Source: Penelope pileata
Taxonomy: Eukaryota; Chordata; Aves; Galliformes; Cracidae
Assembly: GCA_013396635.1 (NCBI GenBank)
Contig: WBMW01000170.1
Location: 1,030,896 to 1,094,895, forward strand
Direction of reading: 5' to 3'
Length of the DNA stretch: 64,000 nucleotides
In this document: piece after piece, positions 1 to 12,249 of the stretch
Numbering within the stretch: position 1 is the stretch's first letter
Layout: each line of letters begins with the position of its first letter
Translations under genes and position numbers: made by a program
Notes under the pieces: generated by a model
Told to the model about the DNA's origin: nothing
The model's input: only the letters and a program-made list of their open reading frames with translations
Databases searched by the model: none

Positions 1-2740
1 CTAATTTTAGACTTTCTATGGAGAGATGAAAGAGGAAAATGCATTAGAAATCACAGCAGACAAAATCGCACTGATTTCTAAGGAATCATACAATGGAAAA
101 TGTGACCAGAAAATGGTCGATTCAAGCCTGGGTGAAGAAATACATCATAGTGAATACAAACAAAGATATTTCCAACTCTAATTGTCAAAAATTAAGTATT
201 GTATAGTCCTAGGTTAAGAGACTCCCTTGCCTGAAGAAAAAAAGGTATCTCCAGATTAAATCCTGTGCTTCATCTCCAGCCTGACTGCTTCAAAAGTAAA
301 AAGCCTTGTTCCATTTTCTGACTTCTAGTAGAAAAATATGTGCAAACACCTCCAGCCACAGCTTAGCAAGTCTTAAACATTAATCTCATCTAAACTACAT
401 ACGAGTCTACCTAAAAAGATACAAAAAAGCAGAGATGTCCTGCTTATCAAAAGCAAGTTATTCACCGCAACAGATTCAAACTCTCTTCTCAACACACGAA
501 GAGGGTGTTTTAAAATGCCCATCACCGAACAGCCATTTTCATTTCTTCACCAACTGACTGGTTAGTCAGCACAAAGGTCTGCAACATTCTGTTCAGTCTG
601 CACACACATCATTGATAAGATCCATACTCAAACAAGAGCTTTATGCACTTTCTGCACAATTAGGGTTTGAAAAAACAAAACAAAACAGCAATTGCATGCT
701 GACTGAAGAGTTATTTCTGGAACAAAAGTAAGCCAAGAATACCTGTGAAGGTAGAACTATCTCTTTAACACTGTTTAATAAGTTGGAACCTGTTTCACAC
801 TTATCTGTAGCTCTCTGACAGATGTGATGCCACTGTTATTGCCTCTTTGCAACTGCTAGTTACCTAACAAGAGCCTCATCAGATTCGTGTCTGCCATGAA
901 GAACACACAAAGCAGCCACAGGCCAGGTCGTGCTCCCTGGTCTGTCCATACCCAAGGGGACTGGCCTTGGGAAGCACTGCTTACAGTCAGAGACCCCCAC
1001 ATCAAAACAGGGACCAAGAGAGGAGCACAGAGACTGAGCTAGTGAGGCTCTGGGTGTTCCAGGAAAGCAACCCCTTTCAGCCAGAATATTGGGGGGGGAG
1101 GGGGGGGGAAGGGGAGAGGGAGGCAGGAGGGAAAAAAGCACACCCACCCACAAAACTTCCACAGCAGGCTGTCGTGATATTAGCCCACCTCTTATAAACC
1201 TAAATAGCTGCCCTTGAAATGTCAGAAGAGTCTGCTTATCACTTGGATTACTTGACAGAAAGGTGCCTTGCTGTGTGCTTCTAGTTCTGGATGGTAACAG
1301 ACTGCTGCTTCAGGTCCTTACTAGTGTCCTTTACAGGGCTCTGCACTTCCAGGCTGCTCATTTTGACCCCTTCCAGATTGGTAAACCAGTCTACCAGAGT
1401 TCCCTTACACACATAATAACAGTTCAGTTGTAAATCCCTGTCCACTCCTGTTGTGTTGGGTTTTGTTTGTTTTCTAGGTCAGTAAGGACAGGGAGGCAGC
1501 TCTCTAAGCAGAGGATGCTGCGATTCACAAGCATACTGCTTTCCAGGTTTCAGTATCCGATGCTGTTGGCTTGGCACCCGTCACAGCACTGAATTCACAA
1601 GCCAAATAGCATACTTCATAACTTTACTTCTACTTTCATGTATAAACTTATTCATACTCACACTGGCACTGCCTCTGCTTCATTAAAGAACTGCTGACAC
1701 CTCTTATGAACTCAACACATCTTATTCAAACCAATTCTGCTTGCATATATGTTGTTTATTAGGGAGGATATATGCATTAAAATTTGATTTTTGCTTCTTC
1801 AGAGTTCAGCTTTTCCTGCTGTTTATGTCTTCCTAAAGCAACAATTAGGGAAATTACTACCATGGCACAAATAGAAGATTATGACTTCAGGTGGGTGATC
1901 AAACAGCAGGAGCACAGGAACACAGAAGAAAGAGAAATGCTGTTTGGGTACAAACATCCCTGGCAGTAGACAAAGATGAGAAGAAATGACAGTCTAAACA
2001 GCTTATAAACTGAATGTTTCTTCAGAGTTTCTTATTAAGCATCATTTTGTGTGTGCAAAAATATGTAGTAGGACATGTCACTATTCTGAGATTGAAGAAG
2101 TGACCGTGACAGCGCTGATGCTATGTGACAGTACACATCCCAATGACTTTGGCACTGTCACATGGACTGAGTTAAATGGCAAGAGAGAACCAAATGAATG
2201 GTTTATTAGGAACGGGTACGATCGTTACATAACAAAATTAACTAATCAGGAAACAACTCCTCTCCAGGCTGGGGATCCAACTTTACTTTTGAAAATTTAA
2301 GTTTGGCACCTCCAATAGGAACACAAAAGGTTACACAGCCCATTTAAATAAGTATACTTGTATCTTTGCAAACAGGATACAATATGGCAAACAGATGCAT
2401 AGAGAAAAAAAAGGGGAGGGGGTATGGAGGAGTGGAAAATTTTTGTTTTCCAGAGTACCGAGAAACTGGGTACTGTGCAGCTCCTTCAGCCTAAGCCACC
2501 CTCACTCCAGCTTTCACCGAAAGCCATGAGCACTGATGACAGAGTAATTTTCTATATCAAAACGTGGTTGATTAACTATAAGTTATCAACCTCTTCTCGC
2601 ATCTGGTGCAGAGAAAGACGCGCGAACGGCAAGATGATGGGAGCAAACCCCACAGGTGATTTCTTCCCAGAGAGAACGAACAGAGAGAAACGGACACAGG
2701 AGGGAAGTTTACAGCACCCAGAAAGAGAGACGCGGCTTCC
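1..2740. other. Non-coding stretch, candidate LRP6 intron 1 or flank
   Basis: No exon with a convincing open frame, splice sites and family resemblance was seen on either strand. The ORFs of 60-100 codons here look random. The only marked structure is the purine-rich G-tract at 1091-1130, listed separately. By synteny this could be the first intron of a minus-strand LRP6 gene starting in the CpG island to the right. LRP6 exon 2 is a long open exon in vertebrates and it is not in this stretch. Confidence 0.5.
1091..1130 (+). repeat. G-rich low-complexity tract, potential G-quadruplex
   Basis: An almost pure purine run contains successive G-runs of 8, 9, 4 and 3 bases separated by single or double A. 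It meets the usual four-G-run rule for a G-quadruplex on the plus strand. It is isolated, outside the CpG islands and not next to a recognised exon. Confidence 0.6.
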
Positions 2741-3091
2741 TCGCCGAGAGGGATACCCTGCAGTAGAGGGGCAGCGCTGCCCCGAGGGACGCGGTGACAC
2801 CCTCTCTCCTGGCACCGGGGGTGACGCAGGGCTGCCCGGCAGCGGGAGCCCAGCTCCCGGGGAGCCCCAGGGCCGCCAGAGCAAGGAGGGAGCGGGCAGG
2901 GAGAGCAAGGAGGGAGCGGGCAGGCCAGCGCTCCTGCGGCGGGCGGGGAGCGCGGCGGGGATATTCGCGCTGCTGCCGGCAGGGCCGGGGGCTCCTGGGC
3001 GCCTTTCTGCCCTCTTGGTGCAAAAAAGCCAAACTTGGGGGCAGCCGCAGCGGGGCGGCCCCGCGGGCGGGCAGGCCGCTCCCCTCCTCTC

Positions 3092-3345
3092 NNNNNNNNN
3101 NNNNNNNNNNNNNNNNNNNNNNNNNNNNNNNNNNNNNNNNNNNNNNNNNNNNNNNNNNNNNNNNNNNNNNNNNNNNNNNNNNNNNNNNNNNNNNNNNNNN
3201 NNNNNNNNNNNNNNNNNNNNNNNNNNNNNNNNNNNNNNNNNNNNNNNNNNNNNNNNNNNNNNNNNNNNNNNNNNNNNNNNNNNNNNNNNNNNNNNNNNNN
3301 NNNNNNNNNNNNNNNNNNNNNNNNNNNNNNNNNNNNNNNNNNNNN
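3092..3345. other. Assembly gap (254 N)
   Basis: Continuous run of N inside the CpG island. Its right edge is a short GGGAC tandem repeat and its left edge is a C/T-rich run, both typical of sequence that short-read assemblies lose. ORFs that appear to cross it are artefacts. Confidence 0.98.
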
Positions 3346-3375
3346 GGACGGGACGGGACGGGACGGGACGGGGGG
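3346..3375 (+). repeat. (GGGAC)n pentanucleotide microsatellite at gap edge
   Basis: About five copies of a 5-bp unit (GGACG/GGGAC phase) run directly out of the N gap and end in a seven-G run. The repeat probably continues into the gap and may be why assembly stopped there. It is C-rich on the minus strand. Confidence 0.8.
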
Positions 3376-3810
3376 GAGCTGGCTGCCGCCACCGCATTCC
3401 AGCGGGACTATTTCTCGGTACTCACTCACACACACCTCCGCCGCTCTTTTGGATGCGATGCGGCTGTCGGAGCAACACCGGCCCGGGAGGGACGGGACTA
3501 CTTTCAGTCCCAGAGCGGCGGCCGCCGCACAAAAGGGCTGCTCCGCCGCCTTCTCCAGGTGAGGGCGGCCCGGCCCCCCACGCCTCCCGCTCTGGGCGCT
3601 GCCTGGCGGCGGCCCTGGGCTTGAGACGGGCCGTGGCGCCTTGGCCCTTCCTCAGGAGCGGCCGCGGAGCCGCCCCGGGGCGGAGGTGGGCGCGCGGCGT
3701 CGGTGTCCGTATCGCTTGGGGAGGGAGGAATAGAGTGAGGTCAGGTGAGCTTGCAGCTCCAGGGGGCGGCCGGTGTAAGCTGTGGCTCTCCGCCGCTGCA
3801 GCCGTTTAAA

Positions 3811-5127
3811 CCAGTCTCTTTATTTCTGAAACAAACAACAGAAACACCGAGTGTGTGATTTTTGTAATATAGTCTTGCTTAAAATAAAGCTTCTCTCTTC
3901 ACCCGCTCTGTTTGTTCCTGTTAGGCAGCACACGCTGCGGCCTTCCTGCGCTTCCCCTCGGCTGCCAAACCCGCCTCAGCGCGTCTCCAGGAGCACCAGG
4001 GCCCGGTGGGCACTTCTCCGTCCCTCCCTCCATCCCTCCCCTACAGAAGGCGAGGGCTCTTCCACAGAGGCAGAGCGGCTTACAGCAAAATTTGAGACCC
4101 TTGCACGCAGAAGTCTGTGTTATTTTCAAGATTATTGGAAACTTATGGAAACGTTTAACTTTTAATTTTGTATCTGTTGAACATATATTTTCATAGCTTT
4201 TCTTGTGATTACAGTAGGAGATAACATCTGGGGCAGATTAAAGGCCCAGGCGCTGTAGACTGAGTCTAACATGGGGCTCCTGGAGTCATGTGATAATATC
4301 AGACTCTCAGCTTTTACTAGGGAAAAAACCGCAGCAGTCAAAACTCTTTAGAGAAAGAGGTATGTATCCAACTTCAGAAGTTTTTTAAAAAGAGAGAGGG
4401 GAAAAAAAGATTTTGAAAATGTAAACAGCTTGACAGCAATATCTGCCTGAGGGCAGGTCTGCATTGCAAAATGTCCTTGGCTCTGCCAGATGAAACAGCC
4501 TCCTCTGTTGCTGCTGGGTCAGCCAGGAGGAATAGCAGGCTCAAGCAAGGTCCACAAGGACAGTGGAGGAGAAGGGCTTCCCATGCAAAAATGTACAGGA
4601 GAGTAGATGAACTCATCATATCCTCGTCACAACTAGATGTTGCAGGGACGAGCAGAAGCACAGCACTCTGTTTTCACTGTATAATTGGAATCAGAGAAAA
4701 CAGTAGTGCATAACATTGCGTGATCAGTGATTAACCTCTACAGAGTATTACAAGTCTGTAATGAATTCTTCATATCTTAGTAACACAATGCGCAGCTGAG
4801 AGAAACCTCAAGCCTGAACCCCTGAATGACACAACACATTTCTCTACATGCTGTTCCCTCTTGCATCTTGTCTTTTTTTTTTTTTTTTTTTTTGATGGAA
4901 ACACGCTGGTGTCTTGACTGTCTCCCTTGGGAGCCTGATCCCCTGCCTGCTTGCTCTCACATCTTCCCTGCTGTCCTAGCTGACTGGTTTTATTTTTAGC
5001 TTACAGACATTATATACCGTCACCCCTCATGAATATCACCATTTTTCCATATTTCAAGGCTTATCTTTCCCTGGTAGGATTTCCTCTAAGTCACTTAATG
5101 ATTAGTGACTTCTCTTGCCTGTCCCCT
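3811..5127. other. Non-coding stretch with 21-base poly-T
   Basis: No gene is supported. It contains a pyrimidine-rich patch near 4015-4040 and an uninterrupted run of 21 T at 4873-4893. The cccct at 5123-5127 is the left target-site duplication of the adjacent LTR. Confidence 0.6.
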
Positions 5128-5665
5128 TGTTATGGTTTGGCTCAGCAGATAGCTGAGTTCCACACAGTTATTCACTCACCCTCCCCCCTCCCCAAATGGG
5201 ACGGGGGAGAGAAGTAGAGAGATATGCAGTAAAACGCGTGGGTTGAGATAAATGCTATTTACTAAAATAGTAAAGAGAACAAAAGAAATAACAGTACATA
5301 TATATATATATATATATACACAAAGAGGATACGCAGAGCAAGGGCTCACAGCCACTGGTGACCCTTCCTCTCGGCTAGCCCCTCCGTAACGAACGGAACC
5401 CGGAAACGCCACCAACCAATCACATGATGTTATATGGGATGGAATAGCTCCTTGGTCAATTTGGGTCAGCTGCCCTGGTCCTGTCCCCTCCCAGTTCCCA
5501 GCTCCTTATGCCCCCCTTAACTATTTCACTGGCAGAGGAATGCGGAAGTGAGTTATGTCCTCGGCTCCGCTCAACACTGCCAGGATGTTATCAGTATCTC
5601 GGAGGTACAAGATAAATTCATACTAGACACTACGAGGAGCGTAACTTCTGTTAGAAACTAGGACA
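5128..5665 (-). mobile_element. Solo LTR of an avian ERVL-type endogenous retrovirus
   Basis: The 538-bp segment has LTR ends: it begins TGT and ends ACA on the plus strand. It is flanked by a perfect 5-bp duplication, cccct at 5123-5127 and 5666-5670, the length expected for ERVL (class III) integrases. Minus-strand order follows the avian ERVL LTR layout I recognise: a U3 block containing GGGTCAGCTGCC-like sequence (plus strand, near 5465), then a segment reading TTTATCTCAACCCAC (near 5235-5255), then an R/U5 pyrimidine-rich end. An (AT)n microsatellite has expanded inside it. No gag, pol or env sequence adjoins, so this is the remnant of LTR-LTR recombination. It has no coding capacity. 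Confidence 0.8.
5298..5318. repeat. (AT)n microsatellite within the LTR
   Basis: Uninterrupted alternating AT of about 21 bases inside the solo LTR, likely to vary in length between individuals. Confidence 0.85.
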
Positions 5666-5670
5666 CCCCT

Positions 5671-8600
5671 TTTCTCCTCACCATTCATAGAGACAGTTCT
5701 CTCTCTACTGAAGCCCAGGTAGCCTTTTTTAAAACAATTTTCCATTCAATGTCTAGGATTCAGGACCAAACCTATGTTGTAACTGTTTCTCAGCTTTACT
5801 TCTAATTCATACACACAAAATTAACTCAGCTGTCTTTAAAAAGTAAGGAGGCAAGATTACCTCACACAGAAAAGCCTCTGACAGCCAGAGTTTCTCTGAA
5901 ATGCTCATGTTCCTTTATTTGATCTTAAAATAAAGTAAATGGGAATGGAGAGGGAATGTTTCTTCCATTGCAATAAGAAGATCCTCTTGTTGGTTACGAT
6001 TATTGTCATTAAATTTATGAACAGAAATCTTCATTTGCTGGCTCAAATCCAGTCAGAGGCTTCAACTGTCAAGAAATCTGCACAGCCTTACCCTTACCTC
6101 CAGACTTGGATGGTGATTCAATGATACAAGAGCTTTCACAAGAATTTCATTATGCTCAGGTTAGTTCCCTGGTCTGGTTCCTCATACAGCCTCACAGGCA
6201 TTTGTGTCGGCACAGAGGACAGAAAGGAGTGGCAGCTGGAGCTCCTGAAACCAGTAGCAACTGCCCATGTCTCTGTATCTTTGAACAGTGCCCTGGATTC
6301 CAGTGAAGTAAGTGTGATCCTTTGTAGAACTGGGACTGAAGTCCCTAATGAGCAAAAGCTGTTAGCAGAAGATAGCTGCTCAGCAAATGAATTTGTGGCT
6401 GCCCACATCACAGAAACCACTATCATAATTAGCTCTCTCGCTGAATGTCTCAACAAGAATTAATGGGCATGGCATGGTGAAATCCTGGTCCCTCTGAAGT
6501 CAATGGCAAAACTCTCACCGACTTCAAAAGGGCCAAGATTCATACTGAAACTCTAGCTCAAGTCCACTCTTGCCCCCAGCAGGAAAGACTGCAGCAAAGT
6601 AGCGTAGGAAATGGGATGTGACATAGTGATGACTTCACTAGTGATGTCTGTTAGAACAATTTCACAGATAAAATAAGATGACCTGACACCCAGGATCCAT
6701 CACCTTGCTATTTTGCCTAAGTTGTACAGTTGATAGTCATAAGCGAAAAAACTTTGTCCAGCTCTTTCCCGAAACAAGGTCTGCTCTAAAAAATATGATA
6801 GATAGACCTGACAAGGTTTATCCTTTTCCAAGAGAACAATGGAACACTGTTGTGTTCCTCCTTTAATGAATAGAATACCAGATCATCTGTCCTTTCTTAA
6901 AATTTGGTAATAAGCAGAAATATTTTTTCCCTCACTTTTACTCCAATACCATATCAACTGCATCTTTTCTACAGGACTTAGGCAGCTTACAAGTAGATTT
7001 TCTTGGACTGTTAGCCATTTCTCTATTCCAGAAATTTTCTCCAGGCTGGGAGACATCGACTAGCATTCCCACTACTTCTGTGGCAATTTTCCCATCAAAC
7101 AACCAACCAAGTCCTTTCCCCCACCCACCCTCCCTATACACAGAGTTGCCTCTTCTCCTTGCTCTTTACTACTACCTTATATTTTCTCCAATAAATGTAA
7201 TACCCATTCTTTCTTTACCATCTCCTCTTCCAGAAGATGCTGCCTGGTTCCCAGGATGAGAACTGCATTTCTTTGTGGCTGAAAAAATTCTTACAACAAA
7301 AACTTCACAGAGGAGAAGGTCCTTGAGTTCAGCAGAGCATATGGGTAAGCTAGTCCAACAGGAATCCAATGATAACCTGGAGGGGAAATATAAAATAAAT
7401 GACCCTACAGGCTTGGGCTTTTCTTTATACCTTTCGAGGAGTGTTTGGACTCCTGCTGATGGTGTATCCAAGATCAGGCTGTTTATCTACTGCTTCTTTT
7501 CTCCTCTTCCATCTCCCAGGGAGTTGAAAACAACACTGCCTCAGGATATGCTTCTTCAGCTGCACTGTCTTCTGTGTGAACCATGTAAGATTCTGATTTT
7601 AGTTTGGCACTGCCCACCAGACCACAGGGCAAGTCCAGTACTTTCCTTATGAAAGCCATGTAGCCATGGCTACACTTCAAAGCCAAATTATAAAAAGTCA
7701 GAAAGATGCAGTTCTGAAGTGTATAAAGTACTGTAATGCTAGGTTGATACAGGAAAAACTTCATTTTAAAAGGAATTGCATTTCAGGCTGACAAGCACCA
7801 AAACACTATTTTGTTTTAGTTTCCTAAGGTTTTCAAAAATGCTCAGCATCTGGGCTCTATTAACCACAACATGCATGCATTTTAAGCGACAACAATTTAA
7901 GAATATTTCATTTTCAGAACCCTTTCATGGAGTTCAGCATTTTGCAATACACATCCATAATATTTACCAATCATGCTTTGCACTGTAGCCTTTGAAGTTT
8001 AAAAATTAGTTACTAGTAAAGGATTGTTCATTTGTTTGCACTATTTTAGTCATAGGGATAAATTACTAGAAATTATGCCTGTGTTCAAGAAAGGTAAGTC
8101 ACTGTGTCATAGTAATTAGCAATCGTTCATACAACACTTCCATCTTTATGTAATATACACATTGTGACAAGCCATCTGTGCATGGGAAAGAGCTCATACA
8201 CAATTTGAAATAGCCACTTCTGGGCTAAAGTGCAGTAATAGGGAAGTGCATGTGAAAGCTGCAGTTTATGATAAGGAAAGAGAATCACTCCTCTCAAGTT
8301 CAAAATCTGTGGAGAAGATTTATTATTATGTTTATTTACATATATATTTTTATAGATCTATAATTAGTCTGCAATTCAGACAAGACACCTAGCACCTCAA
8401 GAAAATGGCTATGTATCATTAACTGTGATACATACTTCAGGCAGGTTGTTTTTATTAGCTGTTAAAGAAGTTCTCAAAGTATGCCAGAAAAATCACACAG
8501 TTCCTCAGAGCAGAACAGAGTGCCCTCTAACGGTTAACCTATAGGTTTAATGCCTACAGTGTTATTGCCAACCTCTGTTTAAGAGATTTCTAAAGTAAAA

Positions 8601-11600
8601 TTGCAAAAATGCGAGTTGTTGGAGTAGTGCGTTATTTCAAGAAAAACCAAAATCTTTTTTACCTTCTTGATTTATTTGTAGGTCGTAGTTAAAAATAGGG
8701 GTGGAGACACTTTCTTAATACTTTTTTCATTAAATTAACATTAGCCTGGTTTTCTGAGAGAAAAATTGATGCCTTTGATAATTCAGAAGTGTTACCTGTA
8801 CTCTGTTATCTAAGTTTTATGTTTTACTGTGGTAAGCCTGTTTCAGGCTTGGAAAAGCAGCATGTAGGGCATGTATAAGTCCCTAAGTCCTCAGTTTATT
8901 TCAGAATGGTAACAATGTTTGCGAATGCCCTTTTTTTTGCCTTTTTTTTTTTTAATTTTTAAATCTTGAACTCAACTAGTAGCAATGCTGATAATAATTT
9001 TTATTAGTTCCTGCTCCCTTCTCAACACATGAAATCCAAAGATAATTGACAGCAGCTGATTCTACAGTCTATCCTTTTTAAACATACCTTTGTAGTAATT
9101 TCAAGATAGCTAGTCAATTTCTTGTTTATTAGAATCATATAGATCTGTACATCATTGATCTACATCAGAGCTATAGGACTTGGAGGGAATAGCTGAAGTG
9201 AAAACCAATTCCAAATATTCTCCCTGACCTCACTATCGACTGGCAGCGGTACTAAGTGCAGGGTACGCTGTAAACACCTATGCCTCCACAAAGGATATTT
9301 GAAATACAGGCACAGAACAGCAGAAAGCTCTGCATACATTATCCTTTGGCATTGGCTAAAATATCTTACATCATTGATTTCATTGCCTATTAGAACAGGA
9401 ATAAGCGTAGGTCCTTAAACTTACACTGGTTCTGTGTATAAAGGTTTCTGTGTCTCACAGCCTGTAGCTCAATCTTCATGTGACGAGAGGATAGAAGAGG
9501 CAGTTATATGTGGCTGAAGATTCTTCCAGCACAACTGGCAATTAAATGCCAGTGACAAACGAAAGCACAGAGAAAGACGCACACCTCAAATATATACATA
9601 TATATATATGAAAGAGTTGTGCTTGCTATAAAGATATTATTAAAGAATCATCATATTCAGTTTTGGATTAAATAGATTCTGTTTTCTCCTCTCAAGAAGA
9701 GTGAGGCTATCCAATCAATTCCTCTTCCTTTCCTGTTCCCTCACATCTCTAACCAAGCCCACAGAGATAGTATTTGGTCACATGGATCTTTGACTAAAAG
9801 ACAGTAAATTGTGTTTGCATAGCCCTAACTCATAAAGTTCCTTCCAATGCCTTTTTCAATATGTCAGAGCTTTGCAGTTAATGCAAGCTCTACTAATTTT
9901 TTTCCTTACTACAACTGTGAAAAATCTAATACCTTTAGAATGATCTGAAAAGAGCTTACACAGAAAGAAATCCCTGTTTAATCTTGACATATTAAGAAAT
10001 CTTTTCTTTGAACAATATATATAAAATGCTATTTTTCCCCAAAACACTTTTTTTTTAAATAAGAAAAGCTCTAAGAGTTGTAAGAACCATCAGTTTAGAG
10101 CACTATCTTCATTTGTGGTTTAAGAATCTTGGCACTTTAACTAGAGGAAATGTTAGTAAGGATATATGCTTCTCATGGTATTCTGTGTCAGTAAATCACA
10201 AACCAATATATCAAAAGGTGTCCTGGTCACCATGTTAAAAAAAATAATGGGAGCCAAAGACCCAAACTGGTTAAGGATAGGATAAAAACATGCTTACAGC
10301 GCACTGTGTGTACCAATTATTTTGTTGTTGCTCCCACTTTATCTACCACCTCTCAGTTCTGCTCATACTATAGCTGTTATGAAACAGCAAGGTTTGTGTA
10401 ACCTGCACTAGTTCTCACTTTATTTATTTAGTTTACTGTACAGAGTGATCACAGTGTACAAGCAGAAGAGCTACAGTGATTGGTCTTATTTGTTGCCCCA
10501 ATAGCCCTCCTAGTTTCTGTGCAGAAATTTTTGAGTACTCAGCTATGCATGTCAGCCCTTTTTAATGTTCTTTCCAAGAGCTATGTTCCATGGTTTATAC
10601 TTACACAAACACAAAACATTTGAGATTCCTGCTTATAACATAGCTGGAACACTTGTGTGTGGTCATGGACTACAGATGCCACATCTACCCACTTTAATTC
10701 AGTGAATTGTTGCCCAGGATAACCCTCTTCTATGTTTCAAACACCTGATATTTTACAGGCTCAGGAGACATTCTAGACACGAGGAAGTAAATTATGCTTG
10801 AATTTCTTGTAGTTTGCACGCAGTTTATTGATTACTCTTCATGCTATTGCTAATGTATGCAAAATGAGTACCTGAAAATCACTTTTGTTACCAAGTAATA
10901 GGGTAGCTATTGGAGAAGTATCACTGCTGTCATTAGCGATACGTGTTTTTGGCAACTGCGAGAACATTATGACACTTAAACTGCTCTCAAACATACCCTT
11001 GAAGTGGAGTCTCTAACAGATATGTGGAAAAGCTTACAGTCTCTCCCAGGCATAACACATGGATAGACTTCAGTGTTCAGACCTGTCACTTTTCAAAATG
11101 CACCATCCTTTACAATGTTCACTTGAATTAGGCATACCCTTGTTTTATGTATTTGTCTGTGTAGGAAAGCCACATGTGTATCTTGTTAAGTTTAGTAGCA
11201 AGCAGCATAGTGTGAGCTGTTCTCACTTGCTTAAAGCTATACCTCACAAATAAATTATTTTTGGCCTTTGTAAAACAGAGTGCTTTGTAAAGGCAACATA
11301 TAGTATGCACCAGATCTGGATTCTTTCTGGAAACAGTGCCTGAGATATCACATGATGGAAAAACATTTGAACTACTTATTTCATACCGTGGAACAAAACA
11401 AGGAAAATATTGTCATAGTCAAATAATCAGAAGCAGATGGGAAAATTCTCTTAAGATTCTTTCATAAATTTTACCTCTGGGCTGAGAAGTCATGTCATCC
11501 TATAAGACAATTGTTTTAGAAAGATACAAGCCACTAAGTGGGAGAAATTGACTTACAGCCATAAACTATGTGCAGGAGGACCTGCCACTGACGTAAATAG

Positions 11601-12249
11601 GAATTGCATGCATAAGGACAGAGCAGTGCATGGCCACTAAAGCGCAAAGTTCATCTCATTCATAAATTACTTGAGCTACACAGGAAAATTTCAGTATCGT
11701 CAGTAGAATTTGGATTTAGGGGAAGGGGGTTGAAAAAAAAGGCTGTCACAGAATCAAAGAGAAGAACTTAGAAACTAAGTAAGAGGCAGGCAAGCTTATA
11801 GGAAACCTGTGTCATAGTGTTTCTCTACCATCATCCTAGCCTAAGTATAAATGTTTGAACTTTGTGCAGCTTTTTGATTTATTGCTGAGAAGAGCTACAA
11901 AAGTAACAATGTCAAAGCCTTGACACCACTAATCACATAATTCTCTCAGTCTGAGGAGGGTACACAGAGCAAATCCAGTGCTGTTCCCTACGGCTTTTGA
12001 ATGTTCAGCTGGAAATTCTGTCTATGAAACTCAAATGCTTCTCTGATGTGGCAGGTACCAAACTGCAGTCTGCAAAATGCAAAAATAAAGTCACAAGTGA
12101 GTCCAAACTCAGGCCATTAACAAAAATAGCACTCCATTCATAATGAATAAACCAGGTCAAAAAGAACACGTAGTCATCCTTACCAACTTAGCATTTTGAA
12201 GAAACACCTTTGTGGTCTTCAGAGTGACAGCTCAAATGAGTGAATTGTA
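5671..12249. other. 6.6-kb AT-rich intergenic stretch
   Basis: No coding exon, RNA gene or recent repeat could be supported. ORFs are short and lack homology that I recognise. Small (TA)n patches occur near 8338-8350 and 9590-9610. Very old, unrecognisable repeats are possible. Confidence 0.5.

Larger units (their letters stand above)
2740..3810. promoter_or_regulatory. CpG island broken by an assembly gap; candidate LRP6 promoter and first exon
   Basis: Both sides of the gap are very GC-rich and dense in CG dinucleotides, unlike the AT-rich flanks, as expected of a vertebrate promoter island. Two strong plus-strand donor consensus sites follow the gap: CAG|GTGAGG with donor at 3559, and CAG|GTGAGC at 3745. 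They would suit a divergent plus-strand transcript. No signal-peptide ORF is legible, so a minus-strand LRP6 exon 1 would have to lie inside the N run. LRP6 is proposed only because the vertebrate order is LRP6-MANSC1-BORCS5 with LRP6 on the MANSC1 strand. Another gene or an lncRNA promoter would look the same. Confidence 0.45.

Noticed and set aside
860..1162. Pro-rich 100-codon minus-strand ORF considered as a gene
   Set aside because: It reflects the G-tract read in reverse; no start context or homology.
2424..3809. Long ORFs (up to 461 codons) across the first N gap on both strands
   Set aside because: They consist mostly of unknown residues from N bases and GC-rich CpG-island sequence with few stops; no domain is visible.
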